A stretch of 64,000 bases of DNA from Rhodoferax sp. WC2427. GTDB lineage: Bacteria > Pseudomonadota > Gammaproteobacteria > Burkholderiales > Burkholderiaceae_C. Of this stretch, positions 23,505-32,858 are shown piece after piece; positions within the stretch are counted from its first letter, which is position 1, and each line of letters begins with the position of its first letter. A program made the position numbers and the translations under genes. The stretch covers positions 806,001 to 870,000 of the forward strand of contig NZ_CP162006.1 of assembly GCF_040822085.1 (NCBI RefSeq), in the 5' to 3' direction. The notes under the pieces are model-generated. The model was not told the origin of the DNA and did not search any database. It saw only the letters and a list, made by a program, of their open reading frames with translations.

Positions 23505-24608
23505 TACACGCCTTGCTTGAGGGAGGCTTCGATGAAGATGTCCAGGTCGCCGTCCAGCACCTTCTGGGTGGCCGAGACTTCGACATTGGTGCGCAAATCC
23601 TTGATGCGGCTGTTGTCCAGCACGTAGCTGCGGATCTGGTGGCCCCAGCCCACGTCGGTCTTGGTGTCTTCCAGCTTTTGCTGGGCTTCTTGCTGTTTGC
23701 GCAGTTCGAAGTCGTACAGGCGGCTGCGCAGGCGCTTCCAGGCGACATCACGGTTGCTGTGCTGGCTGCGGCCGTCCTGGCACTGCACCACGATGCCGGT
23801 GGGGATGTGCGTCAGGCGCACGGCCGAGTCGGTCTTGTTGATGTGCTGGCCGCCTGCGCCGCTGGCGCGGAAGGTGTCGGTGCGCACATCGCTGGGGTTG
23901 ATGTCGATCTCGATCGAGTCGTCCACCTCGGGGTAGACAAACACGCTGGCAAAGCTGGTGTGGCGGCCGCCCGAGCTGTCAAACGGGCTTTTGCGCACCA
24001 GGCGGTGCACGCCGGTCTCGGTGCGCAGCAGGCCAAAGGCGTATTCGCCCTCGATCTTGATGGTTGCACCCTTGATGCCGGCGGTGTCGCCGTCGGTGAT
24101 GTCTTCCACGGTGGCGGTGAAACCCTTGCGTTCGGCATAGCGCAGGTACTGGCGCAGCAGCATGCTGGCCCAATCGCAGGCTTCGGTGCCACCGGCACCG
24201 GCCTGGATGTCCAGGAAGCAGGGCAGGGGGTCGGCGGGGTTGTTGAACATGCGGCGGAACTCGAGGGCTTCGACCTCGGTGGCCAGCCCTGCCGTTTCGG
24301 TCTCGATGGTGATCAGGCCGTCTTCGTCACCTTCTTCCTTCGACATTTCGAACAACTCGGTGTTGTCGGCCAGCTCACGGGTGAGCTTGTCCAGCGACAG
24401 CACCACCGCGTCGAGCGACTTCTTTTCCTTGCCCAGTTCCTGGGCTTTTTTCGGGTCGTTCCAGACGCTGGGGTCTTCTAGCGAGGCATTGACGGTGCGC
24501 AGGCGTTCGGCTTTGGCATCGACGTCAAAGATACCTCCGTAAATCTTCGGTACGCACGCTCAGGGTGCTGAGTTGGTTGCCAATGGTGTTGATACGTTCT
24601 GCGTCCAT
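23504..24608 (-). CDS. prfB: Peptide chain release factor 2, with programmed +1 frameshift
   Basis: Release factor 2 terminates translation at UGA and UAA. The gene is split between two frames: a 27-codon first part starting [12 protein letters not shown] at ATG 24608 ends at an in-frame TGA, and the main part continues in the +1 frame. The joined product is 367 residues, the family length. The stop-recognition tripeptide SPF ([11 protein letters not shown]) and the hydrolysis motif GGQ ([10 protein letters not shown]) are present. It is the first gene of the operon with the HAD phosphatase, pepN and fbp. Its promoter lies in the 289-bp gap shared with the divergent GGDEF gene. Confidence 0.97.
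24525..24539 (-). promoter_or_regulatory. prfB +1 recoding site (SD-like CGGAGG, CTT TGA C)
   Basis: Read on the minus strand, the sequence is CGGAGG TAT CTT TGA C. This is the autoregulatory frameshift signal of prfB: an internal Shine-Dalgarno-like element just upstream of the slippery CTT and the in-frame TGA. When RF2 is scarce, ribosomes slip forward one base and make the full protein. Confidence 0.95.
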
Positions 24609-24897
24609 GAGATTCTTCCTTGGGGTGTGTACGGGTCTGCTGCGGGGCACGGGGGCTTCCATGCAGACAAGCGGGCATAGGGTGGCTAATCGGATATTTT
24701 CTCATGCCCCCGTACCCGGGTCAGGGGGGCGGTGTCGGTCCGAGGAGTGCGCTCCAGCGCATTTTCTGACCCGGTGGCTTTTGTATTCAAAAACAGTGTC
24801 TTTGGGCGCGCAAAGGACCACAGAAAGTGCGTTTTGAAACACAATGTATCTTAAAGGCACCTTGCTGCCGCCCGTCTGAGCCCCCGAATGCGACCAG

Positions 24898-27849
24898 ATG
24901 CACACCTCCGTCTTGCCCCATACCGACGCCCACCGCAGATTGAAAGCCAGCATGGTGGCCCTGGGGGTGTTGGCGGTGGCGTCCTTGCTGGTCACCCTGG
25001 CGATGCCACCATTGACCGGCCTGGCCCTGGGCCATACGGACATGTTGTCGGTACATACCGTGATGGAGTTTTTTGCCATCCTGGTTGCCATGCAGGTGGT
25101 GTCGGTGTCCTGGCACGCCTTTGACGCGCGGGAAGCGCGGTCGGCCCCTATCCTGGTGTGCGGCTTCCTGATTGTGGCCTGCTGTGATCTGGTGCATGCC
25201 CTGTCTTATGCGGGCATGCCGGACTTCCTGGCCCCCAGCGGCACGCCCCGGGCCATTTTTTTCTGGCTGATGGGGCGCAGCTTCGAAGTGGCCACCATGG
25301 CCCTGGTGGCCGTGGAGTGGGTGCCACCACTGTCGCGCAAGTTTTGGCTGTGCGTGGGCGTGGGGGTGTCTGCGGGTCTGGTCTGGTTTGGCTCGTATGC
25401 GCTGGAGGCCTTTCCGGCGACTTTCGTGTCGGGGCAGGGTGTCACGCCCTTCAAGGCGAACTTTGAGTATGTGCTGTGCCTGCTGAACCTGGCCGTGGCC
25501 TTGGTGCTGTGGCGCCGTGCCGAGCGCAGCGGCCTGCCGCGCCTGTATATGCTGGCCTTGTCCAGCTTTGTAATGGGCGTGGGGGAGCTGTCGTTCACCG
25601 CCTATGTGGCCCCGTCTGATTTTCAGAACATTTTTGGCCATGCCTACAAACTGGTCGCCTATGTGCTGCTGTACCAGGCCACCTTCGTCACCAGTATCCG
25701 CCAGCCCTTTGAGGATCTGCGGCGCTCCGAAAACAGCTTGCGGGCAAGCGAGAACCGCTACCACTCCGCCCTGGCTTCCTTGTCGGAAGGGGTGGTGGTG
25801 CAGGGCGCGAGCGGAGCCATTCTGACCGCCAACCGCGCCGCCGCGTCCATTCTGGGCCTGACGGTGGAGCAGCTCCTGGGTCTGGGCATGGAGGCTCCGC
25901 ACTGGCATGCCATCCAGCCCGACGGCCTTCCCTGGCCCGCGGATGCCTACCCTTTCAACGTGACATTGCGCACCGGTCGACCCACTTCCAAGGTCACCAT
26001 GGGCATCTACAAGCCGGATGGATCGCTGGTCTGGATTCTGGTGAATTGCGAGCCGATGGGGGTGCCGGGCGACACGGTGGTTCGGTCGGTGGTCACCTCA
26101 TTCACCGACATCACCTTGCGCAAGGAAGCCGAAACCCAGCTACGGATTGCCGCCATCGCCTTCGAGTCCCAGGAAGGGATGATGATCACCGATGCCCGGC
26201 ATGTGATTTTGCGGGTCAACCAGGCTTTTATAGAGAACACCGGCTACTCGGCGCAAGAGGTGGTGGGCAAGACCCCGCGCATGCTGCAGTCGGGGCGGCA
26301 TGACCGCGCTTTCTATGCGGCGATGTGGGAGGTGGTCAACCGCACGGGCGTCTGGCAGGGCGAGGTATGGGACCGGCGCAAGAACGGCGAGCAATACCCC
26401 AACTGGCTGACCATCTCTGCCGTCAAAGGGGCCGATGGCACCGTCACCCACTATGTGGGGGCGCATCTGGATATTTCCCGGCGCAAGGCTGCCGAGGACC
26501 AGCTCCACCGCCTGTCGTTCTACGACCCCTTGACCCAGTTGCCCAACCGCCGCCTGCTGCTGGACCGCCTGGGTCATGCCCTGGCCAACCATGCCCGCAG
26601 CCAACGCCCGGGCGCGGTGCTGCTGATCGACCTGGACCATTTCAAGACCCTCAACGACACCCAGGGCCACGAGGTGGGCGACCGCCTGCTCATCCAGGTC
26701 GCCCAGCGGCTGCAATGCGCGGTACGCCAGGGGGATACGGTGGCCCGCCTGGGTGGCGATGAATTCGTGGTGCTGCTGGAAAGCTTCGATCCCGACAGTC
26801 TGCTGGCCACGCAGATCGAAGTCCGGGCTGAAAAAATTTGCCTCGCGCTGGACCAGCCCTACCAGCTACAACTCAAGCCAGAAGACGGCCAGCGCCATAC
26901 CATCGAGTACCACTCCACCGCCAGCATTGGCGTCACCCTGCTGGGCGGCGGGAACCATAACGTGGATGAGTTGCTGATGCAGGCCGACCTGGCGATGTAC
27001 CAGGCCAAAAATTCAGGCCGTCACGCCATCCGCTTCTTCGACCCCGACATGCAAGCCCGCGTGAATGCGCGCACCGTGCTGGAGGCCGAGATGCGCGAAG
27101 CGCTGCTCAAAGGGCAGTTCCTCTTGCACTACCAGCCCCAGGTGGAAGGGGGGCAGCAGCGCCTCACCGGGGTCGAGGTCCTGGTGCGCTGGCTGCACCC
27201 CGAACGCGGCATGGTGTCGCCCGCCGCTTTTATCCCCTTGGCAGAAACCAGCGGGCTGATCCTGCCCCTGGGTGCCTGGGTCCTGCGAACCGCCTGCACC
27301 CAATTGGCCGCCTGGGCGGGCCAGCCCCACATGGCGGACTTGACGGTGGCGGTGAACGTCAGCGCCCACCAGTTCGCCCAGCCTGACTTCACCGCCCAGG
27401 TGCTGGACGTGCTGGCGCAGACCGGGGCACCGCCCCAGCGCCTCAAGCTGGAGCTCACCGAGAGCACGCTGGTCAGCAACGTCGAGGCCATCATCGCCAA
27501 GATGCTGCTGCTCAAGGCACATGGGGTGGGCTTTTCGCTGGACGACTTCGGCACCGGCTATTCGTCCCTGTCCTACCTGAAGCGCCTGCCGCTGGACCAG
27601 CTGAAAATCGACCAGTCGTTTGTGCGCGACGTACTCACCGACCCCAACGATGCCGCCATCGCCCAGATGATCGTCGCCCTGGGCGGCAGCCTGGGCCTGG
27701 CGGTGATCGCCGAGGGCGTGGAGATGGAAGCCCAGCGCCAGTTTCTGGCCGCCCACGGCTGCCACGCCTACCAGGGCTATCTGTTCAGCAAACCCCTGCC
27801 GCTGGAGGCTTTCGAGGCCTTGGCGCAGCGCCGCCTGGACACTCCCTAA
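24898..27849 (+). CDS. MASE3-PAS-PAS-GGDEF-EAL cyclic-di-GMP enzyme
   Basis: A 983-residue inner-membrane sensor for cyclic di-GMP turnover. The first 265 residues form a multi-span MASE3-like sensory module (HTVMEFFAILVAMQV, LVHALSYAGMPDFLAPS). Two PAS domains follow (about 285-400 and 410-525, the second closed by YPNWLTISAVKG). The diguanylate cyclase domain has an intact active site, RLGGDEFVVLLE (GGDEF at residues 619-623). The phosphodiesterase domain has EVLVRW at residue 760 instead of EAL, with DDFGTGYSSLSYLK and the ENVETE-like AEGVEMEAQR intact. Both activities are therefore possible. It is convergent with the chemoreceptor gene, 7 bp apart. Confidence 0.93.
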   Translation: MHTSVLPHTDAHRRLKASMVALGVLAVASLLVTLAMPPLTGLALGHTDMLSVHTVMEFFAILVAMQVVSVSWHAFDAREARSAPILVCGFLIVACCDLVHALSYAGMPDFLAPSGTPRAIFFWLMGRSFEVATMALVAVEWVPPLSRKFWLCVGVGVSAGLVWFGSYALEAFPATFVSGQGVTPFKANFEYVLCLLNLAVALVLWRRAERSGLPRLYMLALSSFVMGVGELSFTAYVAPSDFQNIFGHAYKLVAYVLLYQATFVTSIRQPFEDLRRSENSLRASENRYHSALASLSEGVVVQGASGAILTANRAAASILGLTVEQLLGLGMEAPHWHAIQPDGLPWPADAYPFNVTLRTGRPTSKVTMGIYKPDGSLVWILVNCEPMGVPGDTVVRSVVTSFTDITLRKEAETQLRIAAIAFESQEGMMITDARHVILRVNQAFIENTGYSAQEVVGKTPRMLQSGRHDRAFYAAMWEVVNRTGVWQGEVWDRRKNGEQYPNWLTISAVKGADGTVTHYVGAHLDISRRKAAEDQLHRLSFYDPLTQLPNRRLLLDRLGHALANHARSQRPGAVLLIDLDHFKTLNDTQGHEVGDRLLIQVAQRLQCAVRQGDTVARLGGDEFVVLLESFDPDSLLATQIEVRAEKICLALDQPYQLQLKPEDGQRHTIEYHSTASIGVTLLGGGNHNVDELLMQADLAMYQAKNSGRHAIRFFDPDMQARVNARTVLEAEMREALLKGQFLLHYQPQVEGGQQRLTGVEVLVRWLHPERGMVSPAAFIPLAETSGLILPLGAWVLRTACTQLAAWAGQPHMADLTVAVNVSAHQFAQPDFTAQVLDVLAQTGAPPQRLKLELTESTLVSNVEAIIAKMLLLKAHGVGFSLDDFGTGYSSLSYLKRLPLDQLKIDQSFVRDVLTDPNDAAIAQMIVALGGSLGLAVIAEGVEMEAQRQFLAAHGCHAYQGYLFSKPLPLEAFEALAQRRLDTP

Positions 27850-27856
27850 AACCGCC

Positions 27857-29422
27857 TCAGGCCGCCAACGCCAGTGGGCCATGGCCCGTAGCGGCTTGGT
27901 TCAGCCGAAACACCGACACCGTCTGTACCAGCTCGGCCGCCTGGTGCTTCAGGCTGTCGGCGGCGGCGGCGCTTTGCTCGACCAGCGCAGCGTTTTGCTG
28001 GGTGGTCTGGTCGATCTGGGTGATGGCCTCGCTGATTTGCGCCACCCCCTGGGTTTGTTCGCGGCTGGCGGCGCTGATGTCGCCCATGATGTCGGTGACG
28101 CGGCGGATGGAGGCCACCACCTCCTGCATGGCGGCGCCACTGTCAATCACCAGCGCCGAGCCCTGGGCCATGCGCTGCACACTGGTCTGGATCAGGCCCT
28201 TGATCTCGCGCGCGGCATCGGCGCTGCGCTGCGCCAGCAGGCGCACCTCGCTGGCCACCACCGCAAAGCCCCGGCCCTGCTCCCCGGCGCGGGCGGCTTC
28301 CACGGCAGCGTTCAGCGCCAGGATATTGGTCTGGAAGGCAATGCCGTCGATCACGCCCACGATGTCGCCGATCTGGGCCGAGGCCTGGGCGATCCCGGTC
28401 ATGGTGTCGGCCGCGCGGGTGAAAACCTCGGAGCCGCGCACGGCCACACCAGAGGCTTGCAGGGCCAGCTGGTTGGCCTGTTGGGCCCCCTCGGTGTTTT
28501 GCTGGATGGTGGCCCCCAGTTCTTCCATGCTGGCGGCTGTTTCTTCCAGGGCCGAGGCCTGGGCTTCGGTACGCGCGCTCAGGTCGTGGTTGCCCAGGGC
28601 GATCTCCTGGCTGGCGCTGGAGACGCTTTCGGCGCTGGCGCGCACGCTGCCGACCACCTGGGCCAGGCTGTTTTGCATGCGGTGCAGGGCATTGAGCAGG
28701 TCGGCCAGCTCGTCTTTGCCCGACGCTGGCTGTGCGGCGGTCAGGTCGCCGCTGGCTACCGATTGCGACACGCCCAGCGCGTGGCCGATGCGGGCGGTGA
28801 TGGTGCGGCTGAAGCGCCAGCTCGCCAGCATCACGGCCAGGCAGACCAGCAGCATCACCGCCAGGCTGATGGTGGTGGCGCGCTGGCCGTTCTGGGCGGC
28901 CAGGTCGGCCACGGCGCGGCTGTCGGTGGCAATGGCTTTTTCGGCCTCGTCCAGTAGCTTGGCGGGTTCGCGGTCCATGCCTTGCACGGCCTTATCGCCT
29001 ACGGTGGGGTCGAAGTCGGCGGCCTTGAAGGCCTCCAGCCCCTTGCGGTACGCCGCGCCCATGGTTTGGTGGGACTGCGCAAAACGCTCGACCAGACCCC
29101 GCGCGTCGCCCGGTGGCAGGGACTGCTGCAGGGTGCTGGCGGCTTTGGCGATCTCGGCTTCCTTGGTTTCAAACGCCTTCCAGTAGCGCGCCAGTGGCTC
29201 GGGGTTTTTGCCGCGCAAGAGCACGTTCTTCCACTCTTGCACCTGCACTTTGAAGTCGTTGAGCAAATGCCCGATCGCCCGCTCGTTGCTGTAGCGCTCT
29301 TGCACCGTGGTCTGGTAGGTTGCCAGCGACTGGTTCAGCTGGTAGATGCCAAACAGCGCGGCGCACAGCACCAGCACCATGGCGGCGGCGAACGCCAGAG
29401 GAAGTTTGAGGCTGAGTTTCAT
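27857..29422 (-). CDS. Methyl-accepting chemotaxis protein
   Basis: A 521-residue chemoreceptor. Layout: TM1 about residues 8-30, a periplasmic helical-bundle sensor domain (31-185, with an [13 protein letters not shown] segment typical of the four-helix class), TM2 about 187-207, HAMP, then the cytoplasmic signalling bundle. The conserved hairpin tip reads [23 protein letters not shown]. The methylation helices flank it. The C-terminus lacks a CheR-tethering pentapeptide. The ligand is unknown. Confidence 0.95.
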   Translation of the reverse strand: MKLSLKLPLAFAAAMVLVLCAALFGIYQLNQSLATYQTTVQERYSNERAIGHLLNDFKVQVQEWKNVLLRGKNPEPLARYWKAFETKEAEIAKAASTLQQSLPPGDARGLVERFAQSHQTMGAAYRKGLEAFKAADFDPTVGDKAVQGMDREPAKLLDEAEKAIATDSRAVADLAAQNGQRATTISLAVMLLVCLAVMLASWRFSRTITARIGHALGVSQSVASGDLTAAQPASGKDELADLLNALHRMQNSLAQVVGSVRASAESVSSASQEIALGNHDLSARTEAQASALEETAASMEELGATIQQNTEGAQQANQLALQASGVAVRGSEVFTRAADTMTGIAQASAQIGDIVGVIDGIAFQTNILALNAAVEAARAGEQGRGFAVVASEVRLLAQRSADAAREIKGLIQTSVQRMAQGSALVIDSGAAMQEVVASIRRVTDIMGDISAASREQTQGVAQISEAITQIDQTTQQNAALVEQSAAAADSLKHQAAELVQTVSVFRLNQAATGHGPLALAA

Positions 29423-29503
29423 GCATCACCGCTGTGTAGCGCCCGTGTAGCCAAGGTGATTACATGTTGACACAAATAACCGGTGCATGCCATCGCTTAA
29501 GTT

Positions 29504-29557
29504 GCTATTGAAATAAGAGCTGCTTACGCTCTATCCATAAGCGCTAGCGGCCTAAAA
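29504..29557 (+). repeat. Dispersed ~50-bp repeat, intergenic copy
   Basis: GCTATTGAAATAAGAGCTGC, then TTACGCTCTATCCATAAGCG, then CTAGCGGCC. It lies between the chemoreceptor start and the hydrolase stop, both minus-strand genes, in the forward sense on the plus strand. Confidence 0.75.
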
Positions 29558-29565
29558 GGCTTGCA

Positions 29566-30480
29566 TTATTCGGCCAGGAAGCCCTCCACCAGCCGCGCCA
29601 GGGCTTCGGGCTGGTCGTGGTGCAGCATGTGGCCCGCGTCCTGGACGGTCGCCACCGTGGCGTTCGGCACCGATTGCAGGCGCTGGTGGTATTCGGCCAG
29701 CGTGTAGCCCAGGCCCCAGCGGGCCAGGCTGTCGTCAGACGCCTCGACCGACAGCGTGGGCGCGGTGATGCGCTGGTACACGGCCAGTACTTCGTCGACG
29801 CGGTAGAGCAGGGCGTTGCGCAGCTTGTGGGCCGGGTCGCCCAGAATCTGCCAGGGCCGGGTGCCATCGTTCTGGATGGTGGGGGCCGACCAATGCTGGG
29901 CCAGCCAGTCGGCCTTGTCCTGGGGCAGGCGGGGGTTGGTTTTCATCAGGCGGCCGGCCACGCCGCGCAGGTCGGGGTAGGTTTTCAGGCGCATCTCGCC
30001 CTGGTGCAGGCTGTGCAGGCCGTCCATCCACTGGGCGTAGCGCCCGGGGGCCTGGGACGGCTTGGTGGCCGGCATGCCAAAGCCCTCCAGGTTCACCAGG
30101 CGGCGGATGCGCTCGGGGCGCACACCGGCATACAGCATGGCGATGTGGCCGCCCATGCTGTGGCCCACCAGGTCCACCGCCTGGCCAGGGGCGTAGTGGT
30201 TCAGCAAAAAGTCCAGGTCGGCCAGGTAGTCGGGAAACCAGAAGCTGTCGGCCCCGCCGCCGCCGGTCTGGCCAAAGCCGCGCCAGTCGGGGGCCAGGAT
30301 GTGGCGGTCCTGGGCCATTGCATCCACCATGAACTGGTAGCTGGCGGCCACGTCCATCCAGCCGTGCAACAGCACCAGCGCAGGCTGGCCGGGGCGGGGC
30401 TGGCCCCATTGGCGTACGTGGTACCGGAGGGTGCGGATGGGGGTGAATTCGCTGCGCGAGGGGCGTTGGGTGGCGTACAT
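29566..30480 (-). CDS. Alpha/beta hydrolase
   Basis: A 304-residue cytoplasmic alpha/beta hydrolase. The oxyanion-hole block is LVLLHGWMDVAASYQF, the nucleophile elbow is VGHSMGGHIAM (Ser), and the catalytic His is in AGHMLHHDQPEAL. The core resembles the epoxide-hydrolase/esterase families; the substrate is unknown. It is divergent from the aldo-keto reductase gene with 58 bp between start codons. Confidence 0.9.
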   Translation of the reverse strand: MYATQRPSRSEFTPIRTLRYHVRQWGQPRPGQPALVLLHGWMDVAASYQFMVDAMAQDRHILAPDWRGFGQTGGGGADSFWFPDYLADLDFLLNHYAPGQAVDLVGHSMGGHIAMLYAGVRPERIRRLVNLEGFGMPATKPSQAPGRYAQWMDGLHSLHQGEMRLKTYPDLRGVAGRLMKTNPRLPQDKADWLAQHWSAPTIQNDGTRPWQILGDPAHKLRNALLYRVDEVLAVYQRITAPTLSVEASDDSLARWGLGYTLAEYHQRLQSVPNATVATVQDAGHMLHHDQPEALARLVEGFLAE

Positions 30481-30538
30481 GCCGCAATAATAAAACGTGT
30501 TGTAGGATGGAAAAATCCCCTCTGACTACGCTCCACCC

Positions 30539-31603
30539 ATGAAAAAAATCCAACTCGGTCAAAGCGACCTGCAAGTTACCGCTGTCTGCCTGGGCACCAT
30601 GACCTTTGGCGAGCAGGTGGCCGAGCCCCAGGCCCACGCCATCCTGGACCGCTCGCTGGAGCGCGGCGTGAACTTTGTGGACACGGCCGAGATGTATTCC
30701 GTGCCCGCCCGGGCCGAGACCTTTGGCGCCACCGAAACCATCCTGGGCCACTGGTTCATGAAAAACCCGGGCGCGCGGCACAAGACCGTGCTGGCCACCA
30801 AGGTGGCCGGCCCGTCGCGCGGCATGGGCTGGATCCGCGACGGCAGCCCCGACCTGACCCGTGCCGACATCATCGACGCCTGCCACGGCAGCCTGCACCG
30901 CCTGCACACCGACGTGATCGACCTCTACCAGATCCACTGGCCGGCGCGCCACGTGCCCGCGTTTGGCAGCGTGTACTTCGACCCGGAAAAGGACCTGCCG
31001 GTGTCTGGCATCCACGAGCAGCTCGAAGCCCTGGCCTCGCTGGTCAAGCAGGGCAAGGTGCGCAACATCGGCCTGTCCAACGAAACCCCGTATGGCGTGC
31101 ACGAGTTTGTGCGGCTGGCCGAGCAGCACGGCCTGCCACGGGTGGCCACCGTGCAGAACCCGTACTGCCTGATCAACCGCACGGTAGAAAATGGTCTGGA
31201 CGAAACCATGTACCGCCTGGGCGTGTCACTGCTGGCCTATTCGCCGCTGGGCTTTGGCCTGCTGACGGGCAAATACGATGCCTCGGGCACCACCGGGCCG
31301 GACGCACCCGCCGAGGGCCGCATGGCCAAGTTCGAGTCGATGCGCAAGCAGCGCTGGGGCCGCCCCGAGTCGCTGGAAGCCGCGCGCCGCTACAACGCCC
31401 TGGCCCGCGCCAACGGCATGACCCCCACGCAGATGGCGCTGGCGTTTTGCCATTCCAAATGGCAGGTGGCCAGCACCATCATCGGGGTCACCTCGGTGGC
31501 GCAACTGGACGAGTGCCTGGACGCCTGGGGTACCACCCTGCCGAGCGCGCTGCTGGCCGAAATCGACAAGATCCGCTGGGAGCTGCGCGACCCGGCACAG
31601 TAA
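30539..31603 (+). CDS. NADP(H)-dependent aldo/keto reductase (Tas-like)
   Basis: A 354-residue TIM-barrel oxidoreductase closest in pattern to E. coli Tas. It has the N-terminal LGTMTFGEQ, the catalytic Asp/Tyr region NFVDTAEMYSVP, the Lys strand VLATKVAG, the catalytic His in YQIHWPARH, and a late nucleotide-binding loop around IIGVTSVAQLDECL. It reduces small aldehydes or ketones in the cytoplasm; the physiological substrate is not evident. Confidence 0.92.
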   Translation: MKKIQLGQSDLQVTAVCLGTMTFGEQVAEPQAHAILDRSLERGVNFVDTAEMYSVPARAETFGATETILGHWFMKNPGARHKTVLATKVAGPSRGMGWIRDGSPDLTRADIIDACHGSLHRLHTDVIDLYQIHWPARHVPAFGSVYFDPEKDLPVSGIHEQLEALASLVKQGKVRNIGLSNETPYGVHEFVRLAEQHGLPRVATVQNPYCLINRTVENGLDETMYRLGVSLLAYSPLGFGLLTGKYDASGTTGPDAPAEGRMAKFESMRKQRWGRPESLEAARRYNALARANGMTPTQMALAFCHSKWQVASTIIGVTSVAQLDECLDAWGTTLPSALLAEIDKIRWELRDPAQ

Positions 31604-31610
31604 GTCGATT

Positions 31611-31664
31611 GCTACTATTTAAGTAGCTTCTCACGCTTATGTAATGGGCGATAGCGGCACTTTT
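31611..31664 (+). repeat. Dispersed ~50-bp repeat, intergenic copy (diverged)
   Basis: GCTACTATTTAAGTAGCTTC, then TCACGCTTATGTAATGGGCG, then ATAGCGGC. A diverged forward copy between the aldo/keto reductase and ybaK. Confidence 0.6.
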
Positions 31665-31681
31665 CTTATAAATCATCGGAC

Positions 31682-32173
31682 ATGGCCAAGACTGCGCACA
31701 TTTCGGAAACCCCGGCCACCCAGTTCCTCAAGGCGCAGGGTGTCGCCTTCACCGAGCACCCCTACACCTACCTGGAGCACGGCGGCGCCCAGCACAGCGC
31801 CGAGGTGCTGGGGCTGGACCCGTTCACGGTTGTCAAAACCCTGGTGATGGAAGACGAGCACGCCAAACCGCTGATCGTGCTGATGCACGGCAACCGCGCG
31901 GTGTCGCTGAAGAACCTGGCGCGGCAGATCGGCTGCAAATCGGTGGCGCCCTGCAAGCCCGAGGTGGCGAACCGGCATAGCGGCTACCTGGTGGGCGGCA
32001 CCTCGCCGTTTGCCACCCGCAAAACCATGCCGGTGTACATCGAAGCCGCCATCCTGGCGCTGCCCCGCATTGCCATCAACGGAGGGCGGCGCGGCTACCT
32101 GGTGGGGCTGGACCCGCAGGTGTGCGTGCAACTCTTGAATGCAAAGCCGGTGGACTGCGCCATTCCGCTGTAA
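31682..32173 (+). CDS. ybaK: Cys-tRNA(Pro)/(Cys) deacylase, YbaK family
   Basis: A 163-residue YbaK/EbsC-type editing protein that hydrolyses cysteine mischarged on tRNA-Pro. Visible family features are the N-terminal ATQFLKAQGVAFTEHPY, KTLVMEDE, the MHGNRAVSLKNLARQ block, the catalytic-Lys region KSVAPC, and YLVGGTSPFATRK followed by INGGRRGYLVGL. The length is typical. A diverged 50-bp repeat precedes it. Confidence 0.93.
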   Translation: MAKTAHISETPATQFLKAQGVAFTEHPYTYLEHGGAQHSAEVLGLDPFTVVKTLVMEDEHAKPLIVLMHGNRAVSLKNLARQIGCKSVAPCKPEVANRHSGYLVGGTSPFATRKTMPVYIEAAILALPRIAINGGRRGYLVGLDPQVCVQLLNAKPVDCAIPL

Positions 32174-32221
32174 ACCACACATCTCGGCTGGCAAAATGCG
32201 CCACCGTTTGGAGACATAGTT

Positions 32222-32857
32222 TTGACCACGATTTACCCGATTCTTGCCACCCTGGCCGCCTACCTGCTGGGCTCGCTGTCGTTTGCCGTCATCGTCAGCC
32301 GGGCCATGGGCCTGAGCGATCCGCGCACCTTTGGCAGCAAAAACCCCGGGGCCACCAACGTGCTGCGCTCGGGCAGCAAGCCCGCTGCCATCGCCACCCT
32401 GCTGCTCGATGGAGTGAAGGGCTGGCTGCCGGTGGCCCTGGTGGGCTGGTATGGCGCGCCGTACGGCCTGGAAGAGGGCACCATCGCCCTGGTGGGGCTG
32501 GCAGCGTTTCTGGGCCACCTGTACCCGGTCTTTTTCAAGTTTGTGGGCGGCAAGGGCGTGGCCACCGCGCTGGGCGTGCTGCTGGGCATCCACCCCATTT
32601 TGGGGCTGGTGGCCATGCTGACCTGGCTGCTGGTGGCCTTCATCTTCCGGTTTTCGTCGCTGGCCTCGCTGGTGGCCACGGCCCTGGCCCCCGTGGTGTA
32701 TGTGCTGGGCAGCGGCGGGGCCTGGTACAGCGAAACGCCGGTGCTGCTGTCGATGTGTGTGATGGGCGCGCTGCTGTTCTACCGGCACCGCGAAAATATC
32801 GTGCGCTTGCTGGGCGGCAAGGAATCCCGCCTGGGCAAGGGTAAAAAACCTACCTGA
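32222..32857 (+). CDS. plsY: Glycerol-3-phosphate acyltransferase PlsY
   Basis: A 211-residue inner-membrane enzyme that acylates glycerol-3-phosphate from acyl-phosphate, the first step of phospholipid synthesis. Family motifs: GSLSFAVIVSRAMGL with FGSKNPGATNVLR (motif 1), the FKFVGGKGVATALG loop (motif 2), and a C-terminal RHRENIVRL block. Five hydrophobic spans are visible. The start is TTG at 32222, preceded by TTGGAG. The stop is 1 bp from the stop of the convergent gene. Confidence 0.96.
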   Translation: MTTIYPILATLAAYLLGSLSFAVIVSRAMGLSDPRTFGSKNPGATNVLRSGSKPAAIATLLLDGVKGWLPVALVGWYGAPYGLEEGTIALVGLAAFLGHLYPVFFKFVGGKGVATALGVLLGIHPILGLVAMLTWLLVAFIFRFSSLASLVATALAPVVYVLGSGGAWYSETPVLLSMCVMGALLFYRHRENIVRLLGGKESRLGKGKKPT

Positions 32858-32858
32858 A

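Noticed and set aside
29735..31129. A 464-codon minus-strand frame across the hydrolase and aldo/keto reductase
   Set aside because: It spans two real genes in the wrong frame or strand and their divergent promoter.
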